Shown: positions 9,584 through 17,946, numbered from the stretch's first letter. The stretch: 64,000 bases of DNA from Actinomyces slackii (GCF_900637295.1 NZ_LR134363.1:186001-250000); one strand, 5' to 3'. Notes: generated by a model from the letters alone, not told the origin. Program-made: numbers and translations.

Positions 9584-9596
9584 ACGGAACCGTCGC
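9581..9596. promoter_or_regulatory. Second short palindrome upstream of the XRE-TrmH gene
   Basis: GCGACGG-AA-CCGTCGC is a perfect 7+7 inverted repeat that overlaps the last three bases of the larger palindrome. It may be part of the same operator or a pyrE-side terminator stem; pyrE ends 37 bases away. Confidence 0.4.
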
Positions 9597-9632
9597 ACGA
9601 TGCACACCGCAGGACGATGCTGCGGGCAGCGC

Positions 9633-10202
9633 TCAGGACAGTCCGAGGTCCTCCAGGCCCAGGGCGGCGTGGTACGCCAGTCCCTCGGCCTCGATGCGCT
9701 CACGCGCGCCCGTGGCGCGGTCCACGACCACGGCCACGGCCAGAACCTCCGCACCCGCCTCGCGCAGCGCCTCGACCGCCTCCAGCGGGGAGCCTCCCGT
9801 GGTCGAGGTGTCCTCCAGGACGACGACGCGCCGTCCTGCCACCTCCGGGCCCTCAATGCGCCGCTTCATGCCGTGGTCCTTGGCGGCCTTGCGCACGACG
9901 AAGGCGTCGAGGTCCAGGCCTCGCGAGGCGGCGGCGTGCAGCATCGCAGCGGCCACGGGGTCAGCTCCCATGGTCAGCCCGCCCACGGCGTCGACCTCGT
10001 CAATGCCCAGGCCCGCCTCCTCCAGCATGTCCAGCATGACGTGGCCGATGAGGGGCGCCGCCTCATGGTGGAGGGTGGCGCGGCGCATGTCCACATAGAA
10101 GTCGGAGGTCAGGCCGGAGGCCAGGGTCACCGTGCCGCGCACGACGGCCAGCTCTGCGACGAGCTCGGCCAGGCGGGAGACATGGGAATCGTTGGTGCTC
10201 AC
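9633..10202 (-). CDS. pyrE: Orotate phosphoribosyltransferase
   Basis: A 189-residue enzyme that transfers phosphoribose from PRPP to orotate, giving OMP in pyrimidine synthesis. The PRPP-binding signature VVVLEDTSTTGGSPLEAVEALREAGAE is intact. The region VTLASGLTSDFYVDMRRATLH and the FVVRKAAKDHGMKRRIEG loop are typical of actinobacterial PyrE. Length is normal. It lies upstream of the XRE-TrmH fusion on the same strand with a 92-base gap that contains palindromes, so the two may have separate promoters. Confidence 0.95.
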   Translation of the reverse strand: MSTNDSHVSRLAELVAELAVVRGTVTLASGLTSDFYVDMRRATLHHEAAPLIGHVMLDMLEEAGLGIDEVDAVGGLTMGADPVAAAMLHAAASRGLDLDAFVVRKAAKDHGMKRRIEGPEVAGRRVVVLEDTSTTGGSPLEAVEALREAGAEVLAVAVVVDRATGARERIEAEGLAYHAALGLEDLGLS

Positions 10203-10274
10203 GGCATCAGGCTAGAGGACTCCTCCCCGCCTGGCAGGACCCACGGGGCTCTTGTCCCCCGGCCGTTGCGCGAA

Positions 10275-11048
10275 TCACTTGGCGGCGCTCACAGCGGTGA
10301 TCCGCTCCTCCATCTGGGCCGGGCTGAGCAGGCCCACCTGGGTGTGGCGGATCACGCCATTGGCGTCGATGAAGTAATGCGCGGGAACCCCCATGACCCC
10401 GTACGCGGCGGCGACGTCATTGGAGTGGTCGGCCACCTGCGTGAAGGTCAGGCCCACGCGCTCGGAGTAGGGCTTGACCGTCGCGGCGCTCTCGCCAACG
10501 TAGATGGCGATGACCTCGATGTCCTCGCCGTGCTCGGCAGCGGCCGCCTGGACGTCGGGCATCTCGGTGCGGCACCCCGTGCACCAGGTGGCCACGAACA
10601 TCACCCACACCGGCTTTCCGCGCAGGGCCTGCAGATCGACTGGCTGGGAGTTGATGTCCGTTGTGGTGAAGGCCGGGGCCGTGTCCCCCACGACGGGGGC
10701 GGTGGCGACGCCGTCGACCTCCACGCGACTGACCGCAGCGGCCTGGGCACGGTCCTCCTCCTCATCGGGGCCCACCACCCACCATGTGGCGATGGCGATG
10801 GCGAAGGCCGCGACCAGCAGCACCGCGACCTGGCCGAAGCTGGACTGCCTCAGGCGCGCCCTCCAGGCCGGCTCCTGGGCCGCCGCGCTCCGGGACCTCA
10901 CGGGTCTCGCGGTCTCCTCGGAGTCGGGATCCTCCTCATCGGGGTCGGGGCCCAGGTCCTCCTCATCGGGGTCGACCGGCTGGGCGGATCCCGTCTCCTC
11001 GGGCGCGTCGGGCTCCCGCTCCTCGTTGCGGGCATCAGGCGTAGGCAT
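10275..11048 (-). CDS. TlpA/ResA-like membrane-anchored thioredoxin
   Basis: A 257-residue protein. It has a long acidic, Pro-rich cytoplasmic N-terminus (about 70 residues with repeated DPDEED), one membrane helix (about 73-92) and a periplasmic-side thioredoxin domain with the active site WCTGC (Cys156, Cys159) and the cis-proline in MGVPAHYF. Such proteins reduce apocytochrome CxxCH cysteines before heme attachment. It is the last gene of the nrf/ccs operon and its start overlaps the end of ccsB by 14 bases. This supports a CcsX/ResA role with CcdA (13449-14138) as its electron donor. Confidence 0.88.
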   Translation of the reverse strand: MPTPDARNEEREPDAPEETGSAQPVDPDEEDLGPDPDEEDPDSEETARPVRSRSAAAQEPAWRARLRQSSFGQVAVLLVAAFAIAIATWWVVGPDEEEDRAQAAAVSRVEVDGVATAPVVGDTAPAFTTTDINSQPVDLQALRGKPVWVMFVATWCTGCRTEMPDVQAAAAEHGEDIEVIAIYVGESAATVKPYSERVGLTFTQVADHSNDVAAAYGVMGVPAHYFIDANGVIRHTQVGLLSPAQMEERITAVSAAK

Positions 11049-11952
11049 GCAGACCTCCGAAGAACAGGTTGCCCATGTAGGTGAAGATGACCGCGGCGAA
11101 TCCCAGGATGAGCAGCCATGCTGAGCGCTCCCCCCGCCAGTTGCGCGTCACGCGCGCATGCAGGTAGGCGCCGTAGATCAGCCAGGTCACCAGGGCGGCG
11201 GTCTCCTTGGGATCCCAGCCCCAATAGCGCCCCCAGGCCACATTGCCCCAGATCGCGCCGAGGATGAGCATGAGGGTGAGCATGGGATAGGTGACCACCG
11301 TGGCCTTGTAGCCCAGGTCATCGAGGGTCTCCCGACTGGGCCAGCCGTGCCAGCGCACTCGCGGCGCCAGCAGGTACATGACCGCCGCGGCGAAGGACAC
11401 CACAGCGGCCCCGTATCCAATGGAGGCGGTCAGCACGTGAAGGGTCAGCAGTGGTGAGTTCTGCAGCGCGGGCATGAGCGGGTTGGGCTCGTAGGACAGG
11501 GTCGAGGCGTAGATGAGCAGCGCCAGGATGATCGGCAGGACGATGATCGAGATCGTGCGCACCCGGTAGCGCCATTCGAAGAAGGCCTGGGCCAGGATCA
11601 TCCCCCAGGCGAAGGCGATGGCGAACTCGTAGTGGTTGGAGAAGGGGGCGTGCCCGGTGTCGGCCATCCTGGTGAGCATCGAGCCGGTCAGCAGCACCAG
11701 CGCCATCTGCGTGGCCTTGGCGGCCCACCAGGTGATGGTGAAGCGCCTGGCCGGCGCACGGCGCTCGCCCCCGGTGACGGTCACGGTGCGCCCCTGCGAT
11801 CCCGTGGAGAGCACCACCGCCCCAGCATCGCCCGCCGCCACGGGCGCCCGGGCGGCCATGCGCGCGGTGATGAAGGCGCCGAGGTAGGCGACGGTGGACA
11901 GCACGAGCAATCCGGTGGTGATGAGCAAAAGGGCCTGGGAGTACTCAAGCAT
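11035..11952 (-). CDS. ccsB: Cytochrome c biogenesis protein CcsB (CcsA/ResC type)
   Basis: A 305-residue polytopic membrane protein, the heme-handling half of the System II cytochrome c synthase. The tryptophan-rich heme motif WGNVAWGRYWGWDPKETAAL is present, as are conserved histidines near NHYEFAIAFAWG and LHVLTASIGYG. I start at ATG 11952, which overlaps the resB stop by eight bases; the longer in-frame version would run 16 residues further into resB. With ResB it should export heme and join it to the CxxCH cysteines of NrfA and NrfH. Confidence 0.92.
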   Translation of the reverse strand: MLEYSQALLLITTGLLVLSTVAYLGAFITARMAARAPVAAGDAGAVVLSTGSQGRTVTVTGGERRAPARRFTITWWAAKATQMALVLLTGSMLTRMADTGHAPFSNHYEFAIAFAWGMILAQAFFEWRYRVRTISIIVLPIILALLIYASTLSYEPNPLMPALQNSPLLTLHVLTASIGYGAAVVSFAAAVMYLLAPRVRWHGWPSRETLDDLGYKATVVTYPMLTLMLILGAIWGNVAWGRYWGWDPKETAALVTWLIYGAYLHARVTRNWRGERSAWLLILGFAAVIFTYMGNLFFGGLHAYA

Positions 11953-13435
11953 CGGGGGACGTCCTCTCGTTGACGCGGCGGTCCAATTCGCCGCTGACAC
12001 GGACGGCCATGTCCGTGAAGAATCTGGTGAATGCCGAATCCTGTCTGTCCGGGGATGCCATCTGCACCAGCGTCCCCTCCTCGGTGCTGCTCACTCGCAG
12101 CCACATGCGGTGGTGGCGCAGGAGCAGTGTCATGAACGTGCCGACCGCCAGGAGCGCGAATCCCGCCCAGACCACGATGGTTCCCGGATCTCGCTTGACG
12201 ATCATGCCGGTGTACTGCTGCTCGCGCTCGAAGGTGATGGTGTAGCCCCCCAGATCGGTCTCCTGCCCCATGTCCAGCAGGGCGCCGTCGATGGGCGTGG
12301 AATCGCCCTGGTAGATCTCCGCCCGCACCTGGCCCGGCTCGATGCCCGTCCCGGTCTGGCCCGAGGCGGATCCGACGACGTAGAGCGTGGCGCCCTCGGG
12401 CAGGTCCGCCCGCCCATAGGACATTCGCCCATCCTGGGTGCTCCACTCCAGCGCGACCCCGTCATGAAGGACCTCGCGACCCGAGGAATCAACCACTCGC
12501 ATGACGGCGGAGACCCCGAAATAGGCCTGGTGGAACATGACGCCGTCATAGGAGAGCGGACTGTTGACCCGCACGTCCTGACGGGCCACCTGCCTGCCGT
12601 TCTCGGTGAGGGTCACGTCCGCCACGTAGTCCTTGGGCGAGCCGTCCTCATAGTAGAGGTCCTGGAAGCCGTTGGCCTGGGCCACCAGCTCGGTGCCATG
12701 GCCCACCTGCCGGGGGTGCCCGACGGTCAGGGTGAAGCGATCGTCTCTGAACCCGGTGAACGAGGAGACGACCACCCCGATCATGATCAGGACGAAGGCC
12801 GCATGCACAACAGCCGTCCCGAAGGGCGCCCAGGCGTTGCGGTCGATGTAGGCGTTGCGCCCCGGGCCCCGCTCCTCGGTGATGACCCGCAGTCGGTGCG
12901 CGCGGGCATCGGCGATGATCGTCTCGAAGGCGCTGTCGACATCGGTGTCGGTGGTGAAGCGGGTGCGCAGGCGCGCCCGGTCGAAGAACGCGGCGGTCAC
13001 CCGGGTGCGCGGATGCCGCGCCGCCTTCCACAGCACCGGCAGGCGGTGCGCCGTGCAGGCGATGATGGAGGCGGCCAGGAGCCCCATCACCACGAGGAAG
13101 GGGATGGAGGTGAACATGGAGAACAGGCCGATCCTGCTCAGGGGCTCGGCCCACCCCCCGAAGACCGGGCGGACCTGTTCCAGCCACTGCTGGGCGGCCT
13201 CCGGCTCGGTGCGCACCGAATCGGTCATCTGGGGAACGACGGCGCCGATGAGGCACAGCGTTCCCGCCAGGAGGATGAGGACGATGCCCACCGATTTCTT
13301 GTAGAAGAACGCGTAGACCTGCTTGAGGACCTGACTCAGGGGCACCGCGGCCTGATCGTCCAGGCCATCGGTGGCCGGCCCCTGTGCGGAGCCGGATGTG
13401 GGAGCGGTCCTCTCCACGCTCTTCTTCTCGCTCAT
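11945..13435 (-). CDS. resB: Cytochrome c biogenesis protein ResB
   Basis: A 496-residue membrane protein of the ResB/Ccs1 family, partner of CcsB in System II heme attachment. It begins with a polar cytoplasmic region followed by VYAFFYKKSVGIVLILLAGTLCLIGAVVPQ. It has four predicted helices, with a large extracytoplasmic domain between the third and the last (GTIVVWAGFALLAVGTFMTLLLRHHRMWLRV, residues about 420-450). A conserved MFHQAYFGV segment is visible. It lies between ccdA and ccsB with 13 bases to ccdA, consistent with one operon. Confidence 0.92.
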   Translation of the reverse strand: MSEKKSVERTAPTSGSAQGPATDGLDDQAAVPLSQVLKQVYAFFYKKSVGIVLILLAGTLCLIGAVVPQMTDSVRTEPEAAQQWLEQVRPVFGGWAEPLSRIGLFSMFTSIPFLVVMGLLAASIIACTAHRLPVLWKAARHPRTRVTAAFFDRARLRTRFTTDTDVDSAFETIIADARAHRLRVITEERGPGRNAYIDRNAWAPFGTAVVHAAFVLIMIGVVVSSFTGFRDDRFTLTVGHPRQVGHGTELVAQANGFQDLYYEDGSPKDYVADVTLTENGRQVARQDVRVNSPLSYDGVMFHQAYFGVSAVMRVVDSSGREVLHDGVALEWSTQDGRMSYGRADLPEGATLYVVGSASGQTGTGIEPGQVRAEIYQGDSTPIDGALLDMGQETDLGGYTITFEREQQYTGMIVKRDPGTIVVWAGFALLAVGTFMTLLLRHHRMWLRVSSTEEGTLVQMASPDRQDSAFTRFFTDMAVRVSGELDRRVNERTSPDA

Positions 13436-13448
13436 GCGGCACTCCTCC

Positions 13449-14138
13449 TTAGATCTCCACAGTGGGGAGCCATCCGGCGAGTCGGGGGAACATATTGGTG
13501 ATCATGAGCATGCCGATAACAACAAGGATACCCCCGCTGACCAGGGAGATCACCACGTGGTGGCGGCGGAACCAGCTCAGTCGCGCGGTCGCCTGAGCAG
13601 ACCCCAGGGCCACGGCGATGATCGGCAGGCCCAGGCCCGCGCAGTAGCCGACCATGAGGGCGGCGCCGGACCACGCCGTCGAGCTCACGGTGGCCAGCGC
13701 GAGGATGCCTCCCAGGACTGGGCCGATGCACGGGGTCCAGCCCGCCGCGAAGACCACCCCCATGAGCCCCGCCCGCAGGGGCGAGGCGCCATTGGCCGGG
13801 CCGCGGGCCCGCACCAGGCGGTCAAGGACCGGGATGCTCAGCAGGCCGGCCACATGCAGGCCCATGAGGACCAGCACCGCGCCCGCCACGATCCGCGCGT
13901 ACTCGGCGTAGGGGCCCAGTGAGTGGCCGATCAGCCCCAGTGCGGCCCACAGCGCGATGAAGACGATCGAGAAGCCCGCCACGAAGCTCAGGGAGTTGCC
14001 CAGGGCGGCCCGCCTATCCACGCGCCCGTCCCCTGAGCCGACGAGCTGCCCCACATAGGCCGGGACGATCGGCAGGAAGCAGGGCGAGGCGAAGGAGACC
14101 AGGCCCGCGAGCACTGCGACGGGAAGGGTGATCTGCAC
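13449..14138 (-). CDS. ccdA: CcdA-like thiol-disulfide membrane transporter
   Basis: A 229-residue protein with six predicted helices. The two redox cysteines of the CcdA/DsbD core are in SFASPCFLPIVPAYVGQ and FAAGWTPCIGPVLGG. It would carry reducing equivalents from cytoplasmic thioredoxin across the membrane to the TlpA-like protein, which keeps apocytochrome cysteines reduced. Its start lies 15 bases after the TPR gene. Length is normal for the short CcdA branch, with no fused thioredoxin domain. Confidence 0.93.
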   Translation of the reverse strand: MQITLPVAVLAGLVSFASPCFLPIVPAYVGQLVGSGDGRVDRRAALGNSLSFVAGFSIVFIALWAALGLIGHSLGPYAEYARIVAGAVLVLMGLHVAGLLSIPVLDRLVRARGPANGASPLRAGLMGVVFAAGWTPCIGPVLGGILALATVSSTAWSGAALMVGYCAGLGLPIIAVALGSAQATARLSWFRRHHVVISLVSGGILVVIGMLMITNMFPRLAGWLPTVEI

Positions 14139-14153
14139 GCTTCTCCCCCTGCC

Positions 14154-15128
14154 TCAGTTCGTGGGACCTGCTGAGGGCGCGGCCGTAGCGCCCCCCGACG
14201 GCGCGACCGTGGGACCGGCCGACGGCGCGGCCGTGCCGATCTGCTCAAGATGGGTGCGCACGGAGGCCGCCATGGTGGAGTCCGGGGCGACCTCGATGAC
14301 CTTGCTCCAGCACTCCCTGGCCTGATCGGGCTTGGGCGGGTCCTGCGCCATGTACAGGAATCCGAGGTTGTACCACGGCTCGGCGGCGGTGGGGTCGAGC
14401 TCCGCGGTGCGCCGCCAGTGGGTCTCGGCGGAGTCGTAGTCGCTGGACTGATACTCGGCCACCCCGATGGCCAGCAGGGCCTGGACGTTATCGGGGTCGA
14501 CGTCGAGGATCTGCTGGAAGTAGGGAATGGCGTCCTCGTAGAGCGCCGCATTGATGTACATGACGCCCAGCTCCTGGCGGGACTCGGTGTCATTGGGGTC
14601 GGCCTCGGCCGCGGCCTTGAGCTCGGTCTCCCGCTCGCGGTCCACGGGCTGAGCCGCATCCATCTCCGCCATGGCGGCGGGATCGGCGGTGGAGGAGATG
14701 GAGGGGTGGTCGCTGGGCATCATGGGCGAGGCGGGCTCGGAGCCCTGACCCCGCTGCTGGATGATGATGACCACTGCTGCCGTCAGCAGCACCACGAGCA
14801 GGAGGTTGATCCGCGAGACGCCGGTGCGCTGCTGGAGCGAGGACTCCACGGGGGCCGAGGCAGCGGCGGACTGGGGCACCGGGGCCTCATCCTCATCGAG
14901 GATGTCCTCGATATCGGCCGCGTCCTCGGGGGACCCGCCCCGGGCGGCGGCCGCCTCGTCCGTCGTCGCAGGATCAGCCGGCTCACCGTCCTGGCCGCCC
15001 TGCGGAGCCTCGAGACCGGCCAACTGCTCTTCAGCCCAGCCGCGCAGGCTCTCGGGGGCACCGGCCAGGAAGGCCCTGAGCTCCTCCCGGTCCACCTCGC
15101 CGTCCGAGCGCCCCTCGCGGCCCCCCAT
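14154..15128 (-). CDS. Membrane-anchored TPR protein of the nrf operon
   Basis: A 324-residue protein. The acidic N-terminal half has one membrane helix (about residues 110-128). At least three tetratricopeptide repeats follow on the outer side (for example NDTESRQELGVMYINAALYEDAIPYFQQIL and NVQALLAIGVAEYQSSDYDSAETHWRRTAEL). The tail is a low-complexity Ala/Pro/Gly/Thr run with repeated APSAGPT units. TPR proteins of this kind (NrfG, CcmH/CcmI) present apocytochromes to the heme-attachment machinery. Its position between nrfA and ccdA fits that role, but the equivalence to NrfG is inferred from context only. Confidence 0.8.
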   Translation of the reverse strand: MGGREGRSDGEVDREELRAFLAGAPESLRGWAEEQLAGLEAPQGGQDGEPADPATTDEAAAARGGSPEDAADIEDILDEDEAPVPQSAAASAPVESSLQQRTGVSRINLLLVVLLTAAVVIIIQQRGQGSEPASPMMPSDHPSISSTADPAAMAEMDAAQPVDRERETELKAAAEADPNDTESRQELGVMYINAALYEDAIPYFQQILDVDPDNVQALLAIGVAEYQSSDYDSAETHWRRTAELDPTAAEPWYNLGFLYMAQDPPKPDQARECWSKVIEVAPDSTMAASVRTHLEQIGTAAPSAGPTVAPSGGATAAPSAGPTN

Positions 15129-15155
15129 CGCGTCTCCTCACCCGGCCCTTGGCCG

Positions 15156-16613
15156 CTAGTTCCCAGCGGGCATGTTGGGCAGCTCAACAGCCGGGCCCTC
15201 GCCGTTGGTCACCGTCACGCCGCGCAGGGCGAGCTGGCCCGAGCGGGCCCAGTCGGTGGCCTGGTTGAGAATCGACTGGGAGTAGGCCGGGGCGTGGAAT
15301 CCGCGCCCGTTCTCCGAGAAGGAGTAGTCAATGACGAACTGGGCCTTGCGCTGATAGTCGCGGGCCTTGGTCAGCTGCTCCTCAGTGGCCGAGCCGTTCT
15401 TGGAGGCCTCGGTGATATCCGTGATGAGCGCATCCAGGGCGGTGAAGCTCACGTTCATCGACCCCTGCCAGGTGGTCTGGATGTTGTCCACCCGCTGGCG
15501 CATCTCACTGGCCGAGCTGTGGTGGCAGGTCAGGCAGGAGGAGTTGATGGTCTCCTCGCTGGCCATCGGGCTCATGATCTGGTGATTGGAGACCTTGGCG
15601 GCGCCCTCGCGGTTGTAGGACATGTGGCAGTCCGCGCAGGTCACGCCATTGGCCGCGTGGATGCCCTGGGAGTAGGTCTCGAAATCGGGGTGCTGGGCCT
15701 TGAGCACCGGAGCCCCGCTCTCCTCGTGGGTGAAGTCGGTCCACCCGATCTCGTCGTAGCGCTCCATCGCGTTGTACACGGTCAGGCCCTTGTCCCAGGG
15801 GAAGGTCAGAGTCTTCTCATCGCCCTTGAAGTAGTACTCCACGTGGCACTGGGCGCACACGTAGGAGCGCATCTCCTCATTGGTGGCATCGCGGTTGACA
15901 TCGTAATCGGCGATGCCCTCCGCCGCCTTGGCCTTCTTGATCCCGTCCACGAAGGCGGGCCGGGTGATGGTCAGCTCCATGGTCTGGGGATCGTGGCAGT
16001 CGATGCAGGCGATGGAGGTGGTCGCATGCTCCACGGCCTCGTTGTAGCTCAGGGCGTTCATGGCGTGGAACCCGGCCTCCCGGTCCCCCTTGCCGAGCTT
16101 GTCGTAGATCTCAGGAGTCGAGGCGTGGCAGTTCAGGCAGGCTCCCGGCTGCTTGAAGGGCTCCTGAACGCGCTTGGTGTACTTCTGGTCGATCAGCGCC
16201 CATTCGTGCCCGCGCGGCTCGGTGTAGTCCGCGGCGAAGGGGTAGCCGCGCCACATCCTCTGGGCACGGGGCTCAGCATCGATGCGCGACTGCGTGTGGT
16301 ACTCGCGCGGGTCATCGGCGGTGGGCTCGACCTTGACGAAGTCGCCGTCGGTGTCCTCGACGGTCGCCTTGTACTGCTCGTAGTGGATGGGGAAGTTCTT
16401 GCCCCACTCCGCCGGGTCATAGGACGTGTCCGACAGGGCGACGACCTGGGTGTAGGGGGACTTGGCCTCCTGCTTGTGGTCGAAGATCGTGGTCAGCAGC
16501 CAGGTCAGCAGCGCGGCCGCCACCGCGACGCCCACCAGCACGAGGATCGGCACCCATCTCTTGCGCGCACCCGCCCAGACGGTTGCGGCCTTGTCACTCG
16601 TTGCGGAACCCAT
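15156..16613 (-). CDS. nrfA: Cytochrome c nitrite reductase (ammonia-forming)
   Basis: A 485-residue pentaheme enzyme that reduces nitrite to ammonium with six electrons on the outer face of the membrane. Residues 21-43 form an uncleaved-type anchor or signal. Five heme motifs are visible: CLNCH (159-163), CIDCH (203-207), CAQCH (253-257), CADCH (326-330) and CLTCH (360-364). The first, active-site heme site is CxxCH, not the CxxCK found in E. coli, so no NrfEFG lyase is needed. The catalytic Tyr (CAQCHVEYYF) and a conserved His in the QHPDFETYSQGIHA region are present. It follows nrfH by six bases and precedes the maturation genes. Confidence 0.94.
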   Translation of the reverse strand: MGSATSDKAATVWAGARKRWVPILVLVGVAVAAALLTWLLTTIFDHKQEAKSPYTQVVALSDTSYDPAEWGKNFPIHYEQYKATVEDTDGDFVKVEPTADDPREYHTQSRIDAEPRAQRMWRGYPFAADYTEPRGHEWALIDQKYTKRVQEPFKQPGACLNCHASTPEIYDKLGKGDREAGFHAMNALSYNEAVEHATTSIACIDCHDPQTMELTITRPAFVDGIKKAKAAEGIADYDVNRDATNEEMRSYVCAQCHVEYYFKGDEKTLTFPWDKGLTVYNAMERYDEIGWTDFTHEESGAPVLKAQHPDFETYSQGIHAANGVTCADCHMSYNREGAAKVSNHQIMSPMASEETINSSCLTCHHSSASEMRQRVDNIQTTWQGSMNVSFTALDALITDITEASKNGSATEEQLTKARDYQRKAQFVIDYSFSENGRGFHAPAYSQSILNQATDWARSGQLALRGVTVTNGEGPAVELPNMPAGN

Positions 16614-16619
16614 CTCGTC

Positions 16620-17117
16620 TCACCTCTTGTGACCGACGCCGTCGTGGCACCGGATGCACGACATCGTCTCTCCCTTATGAGTCGAACTGTTGACGGCCTG
16701 GTCGACGTAGTCGCCATGGCAGTAGAGGCAGGCAGCCTCGGTGATCTCACGGTTGTGCTCACGGATCTGGATGTTCTCCGGGTAGTTCTGCAGCGTGAAC
16801 TTCAGGGAGTGCCAGATGCCGTTGTCCGCCTTGTTGACGTACTTGTAGACGATGTCGTCATGGGGGGCGTGGCAATCGTTGCAGGTGGCCACGCCATGGT
16901 GACTGCCCTTGAGCCATCCGTCGTACTGCTCATTCATGGCGTGGCAGTTGGCGCAGGTCGCCGGGTCATCACTGAGGTAGCCGGTCACCCCCGAGTAGTG
17001 GACCGTGTAGGCCCCAACCCCGAGGACGACGCCCAGGAGCGAGGCGAGCACGATGCCCGACCACCCGGTGAAGGCATGCGTGAAGTCCCGCCACCGTGCG
17101 GCGACCCAGCGCTTCAC
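16620..17117 (-). CDS. nrfH: NrfH membrane tetraheme quinol dehydrogenase
   Basis: A 165-residue NapC/NirT-family cytochrome that oxidises menaquinol and feeds electrons to NrfA. One N-terminal membrane helix spans about residues 20-40. The four heme motifs are CANCH (55-59), CNDCH (79-83), CLYCH (130-134) and CIRCH (154-158). The CANCHAMNEQYDGW segment with its Met after the first heme matches NrfH. It is the first gene of a seven-gene operon running to 10275. On the minus strand a TAAAAT at 17220-17225 could be the -10 element, about 100 bases upstream of the start; I do not see a strong -35. Confidence 0.94.
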   Translation of the reverse strand: MKRWVAARWRDFTHAFTGWSGIVLASLLGVVLGVGAYTVHYSGVTGYLSDDPATCANCHAMNEQYDGWLKGSHHGVATCNDCHAPHDDIVYKYVNKADNGIWHSLKFTLQNYPENIQIREHNREITEAACLYCHGDYVDQAVNSSTHKGETMSCIRCHDGVGHKR

Positions 17118-17293
17118 GGGACTCCCCCCTCATCCGCTCGAGATCTGCGTCCTTGCCCGCCCGCGACCCTCGTGCGTCGTGCAGCCCCGGCGCCGCACCA
17201 GAGAAAAGCGGGCACTACGATTTTACCGAGGAGGCCTGCCGCCCGCCCAGTGGATGGTGACACCGTGTGCGAAAGGATCCCGCCGCAGACGCA

Positions 17294-17338
17294 CAAGCGC
17301 CGCCAAAACAGGACTTACATCCCATCTGGCGGCGCTTG
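17294..17338 (-). terminator. tpx terminator hairpin
   Basis: CAAGCGCCGCCA and TGGCGGCGCTTG form a perfect 12-bp stem with a 21-nt loop. It begins 17 bases past the tpx stop and separates tpx from the nrf promoter region. Confidence 0.75.
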
Positions 17339-17354
17339 AGGAGGGCGGGAGGAC

Positions 17355-17849
17355 TCAGGCCAGGGCGTCCACGGCGGCCTGGTAGTCGGGCTCCTGCCCG
17401 ACCTCGGGAACCTGCTCGGCGTGCAGAACCCGGCCCTCGGCGTCGAGCACGACCACGGCGCGCGAGAGCAGGCCGGCCAGCGGCCCATCCGCGATGGTCA
17501 CCCCGTAGTCGGTGCCGAAGCTGGAGCGGAAGGAGGAGGCGGTCACCACTCGGTCCAGCCCCTCGGCCCCGCAGAAGCGCCCCTGGGCGAAGGGCAGGTC
17601 CGCCGAGACGCACAGGACCGTGGTGTCCTCCAGCTGCGCGGCGAGCTGGTTGAACTGGCGCACCGAGGTGGCGCACACCCCGGTGTCCACCGAGGGGAAG
17701 ATGTTGAGGACCACTCGCCCGCTGAGGTCCCGGCTGGTCACGGGCGACAGGTCCGCCCCCACCAGCTCGAAGTCGGGGGCAGTGGTGCCAGGGGCGGGAA
17801 GCTCGCCAACAGTGCTGATCGGGTCTCCGTGAAAAGTGATTGAAGCCAT
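17355..17849 (-). CDS. tpx: Thiol peroxidase
   Basis: A 164-residue atypical 2-Cys peroxiredoxin that reduces hydrogen peroxide and alkyl hydroperoxides with electrons from thioredoxin. The peroxidatic Cys59 lies in SVDTGVCATSVRQFN and the resolving Cys93 in FAQGRFCGAEG, both as expected for Tpx. I use ATG 17849 (ASITFHGDPI follows), giving the usual family length; the longer open frame upstream has no homology-like character. It is a single gene ended by a clear hairpin. Confidence 0.94.
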   Translation of the reverse strand: MASITFHGDPISTVGELPAPGTTAPDFELVGADLSPVTSRDLSGRVVLNIFPSVDTGVCATSVRQFNQLAAQLEDTTVLCVSADLPFAQGRFCGAEGLDRVVTASSFRSSFGTDYGVTIADGPLAGLLSRAVVVLDAEGRVLHAEQVPEVGQEPDYQAAVDALA

Positions 17850-17946
17850 GGGCCAAGAGTCCCAGGTCTCATCGGCGAGCACCAGAGGCGCGCCGCCCGG
17901 TTCCGCTCCCCGCTGAGGGCGCGGGCCGGCCCCGCCCACCTCGGCC

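Noticed and set aside
14250-17339. A 1029-codon open frame on the plus strand across the nrf genes
   Set aside because: It is antisense to nrfA, nrfH and the TPR gene, which have clear heme and repeat motifs. Its own product is His/Gly/Val-rich without domains, as expected of a GC-rich shadow.
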